Assembly (NCBI GenBank): GCA_002711715.1
Contig: PARY01000004.1
Coordinates: 6,579-14,041, forward strand
Length of the DNA: 7,463 nt
Direction of reading: 5' to 3'
Source of the DNA: Pelagibacteraceae bacterium
GTDB lineage: Bacteria; Pseudomonadota; Alphaproteobacteria; GCA-002720895
The number at the start of each line of letters is the position of its first letter. Positions within the stretch are counted from its first letter, which is position 1. The position numbers and the translations under genes are program-made. The notes below the pieces were generated by a model. The model worked only from the letters and a program-made list of their open reading frames with translations, was not told where the DNA came from and did no database searches. This document shows, piece by piece, positions 6,235 to 7,463 of this stretch.

Positions 6235-6256
6235 AGGTATTATTTGTTAAATACCT
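6235..6256. other. Perfect inverted repeat (7-bp arms) in the gap before pabB
   Basis: AGGTATT (6235-6241) and AATACCT (6250-6256) pair around an 8-base loop. On the plus strand it is preceded by A6-T and not followed by T, so it is not a standard terminator for the PagL-like gene. On the minus strand the hairpin is followed by ATTTTTT, the arrangement of an intrinsic terminator, although no minus-strand gene lies upstream. It could stop antisense transcription, be an operator for pabB, or be chance in AT-rich DNA. The rest of the roughly 100-base gap contains only a 16-codon ORF (6186-6236) with no support. Confidence 0.4.
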
Positions 6257-6276
6257 GATAACACAGCATAAATCAA

Positions 6277-7463
6277 TTGAAATACAGTAAATTTCAAAAT
6301 CAAAACATAGTTGTAAAAAAAATTAATTACTTCGGTGATATTTTAAGTATTCTTCGTTTAAATCCAGAAAGATATCCTTATTTACTTCAAAGTTCAGCAA
6401 AAGGAAATGTTTTGTGCCGCTATGATATTTTATTTTCATTCCCTCAAAAACAAATAATATTAAATTTTGAAGATATAAAAAAAAAAAATTTTTTAAAAGA
6501 ATTAGATAAAGAATGGGGAAAAAATAAACAAAAACCAAAAAAAGACGAGGGCGCTTTTCCTTTTTCAGGCGGGTGGTTTGTTTATCTAGGATACGAATTA
6601 GTATCCCAAATTGAAAATAAAATAATTAGTCATAAACATCGTTATAATTTTCCAATTGCATTTGCTAGCAGAATTCCAGCAGCAATAATTAAAGATAATT
6701 TTAATAATGAAACTTTTATAATTTGTGAAGAAAAGTACAAAGGTTTAATAAAAAAAATTGAAATGGATATAAAAATTTTATTAGAGAAAAAAAAATTTTT
6801 ATTAAAAGAAAAAAAGATACAAAACAAAATCTTAATTGATTCTTTAACAGAAGAATTACCAAACAATCATATAAAAAATATAAATAAAATTTTAAAATAT
6901 ATTAAAGCTGGAGATGTATTTCAGGTAAATTTATCAAGAGAGTGGTACGGAAAAATAAATAATAAATACTCTGCTTGGGATATATTTTCTAAATTAAAAA
7001 AAACAAATCCATCACCGTTTTCAGGATTAGTAATTTATAAAAACAAAGCAATTATTAGCTCGTCCCCCGAAAGACTAATAATGGTAAAAAATGATTATAT
7101 AGAAACAAGACCAATTGCAGGAACTAGATGCAGAGGTGGAAGTGGGATATATGATGTCGCCTTATCACAAGATCTTTTGAATAATAAAAAAGAAAGAGCA
7201 GAACATATCATGCTTGTTGATTTAGAAAGAAATGATTTATCAAAAGTAACAGTTAAAGGATCAGTTAAAGTAAATGAATTAATGATTGTGGAGTCTTATG
7301 CTCATGTTCATCATATAGTCTCTAATGTTACAGGAAAAATTAGAAAAAATACAACTCCTGGGGAAATAATAAAAGCAGTATTTCCTGGAGGAACGATCAC
7401 CGGATGTCCTAAAGTTAGATGCATGGAAATATTAAGTGAAATCGAAAAAACTGGAAGAGGCCC
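6277..7463 (+). CDS. pabB: Aminodeoxychorismate synthase component I (PabB), 3'-truncated; start uncertain
   Basis: PabB aminates chorismate to 4-amino-4-deoxychorismate, using ammonia from a glutaminase partner, on the way to p-aminobenzoate and folate. From a TTG start at 6277, 395 residues are visible; family length is about 450-460, so the C-terminus lies beyond the window. The N-terminal domain has RYPYLLQSS (about 39-47), the counterpart of the TrpE LLES region, then RYDILFSFP and GGWFVYLGYEL. The chorismate-binding domain shows AGDVFQVNLSR (211-221), SSSPERLI, ETRPIAGT (276-283), ERAEHIMLVDLERNDL (307-321), YAHVHHIVSNVTG (341-353) and PGGTITGCPK (370-379). PIAGT has Ala281 where E. coli PabB has its Lys274 (PIKGT), so TrpE-type activity cannot be excluded on this motif. 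The N-terminal domain favours PabB. There is no in-frame ATG upstream of the conserved region. After the stop at 6259, TTG 6277 is the only usual start, with no Shine-Dalgarno sequence; homology would fit a start near the ATA at 6307. Confidence 0.88.
   Translation, partial: MKYSKFQNQNIVVKKINYFGDILSILRLNPERYPYLLQSSAKGNVLCRYDILFSFPQKQIILNFEDIKKKNFLKELDKEWGKNKQKPKKDEGAFPFSGGWFVYLGYELVSQIENKIISHKHRYNFPIAFASRIPAAIIKDNFNNETFIICEEKYKGLIKKIEMDIKILLEKKKFLLKEKKIQNKILIDSLTEELPNNHIKNINKILKYIKAGDVFQVNLSREWYGKINNKYSAWDIFSKLKKTNPSPFSGLVIYKNKAIISSSPERLIMVKNDYIETRPIAGTRCRGGSGIYDVALSQDLLNNKKERAEHIMLVDLERNDLSKVTVKGSVKVNELMIVESYAHVHHIVSNVTGKIRKNTTPGEIIKAVFPGGTITGCPKVRCMEILSEIEKTGRG

Noticed and set aside
6186..6236. 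Plus-strand 16-codon ORF with ATG at 6186 as a leader peptide or pabB start
   Set aside because: It stops at 6234-6236 in a different frame from pabB, has no ribosome site, and lacks a run of codons that would suggest attenuation.
6323..6538. Minus-strand 71-residue ORF
   Set aside because: It is antisense to the PabB N-terminal domain, which has clear homology on the plus strand.
6642..6866. Minus-strand 74-residue ORF
   Set aside because: It is antisense to pabB; its Phe/Ile-rich composition is the complement of Lys/Asn-rich plus-strand coding.
1..7463. CRISPR array, insertion sequence, tRNA/rRNA, riboswitch, toxin-antitoxin or defence genes
   Set aside because: There are no spaced direct repeats, transposase motifs, tRNA-like cloverleaf with CCA or TTC arms, or conserved riboswitch cores visible on either strand; nearly all sequence is accounted for by ordinary genes.

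Overview
The window is a very AT-rich, tightly packed piece of bacterial chromosome with short intergenic gaps, long A/T homopolymers and almost purely A/T-ending codons. An IalB-family periplasmic protein, a yggT-folD pair, a PagL/acyloxyacyl-hydrolase outer-membrane protein and small AT-rich genes together suggest a streamlined marine alphaproteobacterium of the SAR11/Pelagibacterales type. That placement is inferred from gene content and composition; there is no rRNA or other decisive marker in the window.

Layout. Bases 1-2030 (+) hold the 3' part of a Tas-like aldo/keto reductase, a secreted protein of LolA/DUF4412-like appearance, and an IalB-family secreted protein, closely spaced and probably co-transcribed. 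Bases 2065-3240 (+) hold a complete argininosuccinate synthase gene (argG). Its stop codon overlaps that of the convergent folD gene (one-carbon metabolism), which follows yggT in a two-gene minus-strand operon (4427 to 3237). A strong intrinsic terminator at 4458-4485 separates this operon from a minus-strand outer-membrane beta-barrel gene (4533-5417). That gene diverges from a plus-strand PagL-like lipid A deacylase gene (5595-6176). The 177-bp gap between the divergent genes carries a promoter for each direction and an 18-bp palindrome that could be a shared operator. From about 6277 to the right edge runs a 3'-truncated chorismate-binding enzyme, best read as PabB (aminodeoxychorismate synthase component I), with no ATG start available.

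How the genes fit together. There are two themes. One is core biosynthesis: arginine (argG), tetrahydrofolate cofactors (folD for C1 units, pabB for p-aminobenzoate). The other is the cell envelope: two secreted periplasmic proteins, the YggT membrane protein, a beta-barrel and a lipid A-modifying barrel. The divergent beta-barrel/PagL pair with a central palindrome is the most suggestive regulatory arrangement.

No mobile element, CRISPR array, tRNA, rRNA, toxin-antitoxin or defence module is visible. No evidence was found for a wholly new biological system. The points worth a second look are modest: altered active-site residues in two enzymes, a non-ATG start, a palindrome in a divergent promoter, and a repeat-encoded signal peptide.
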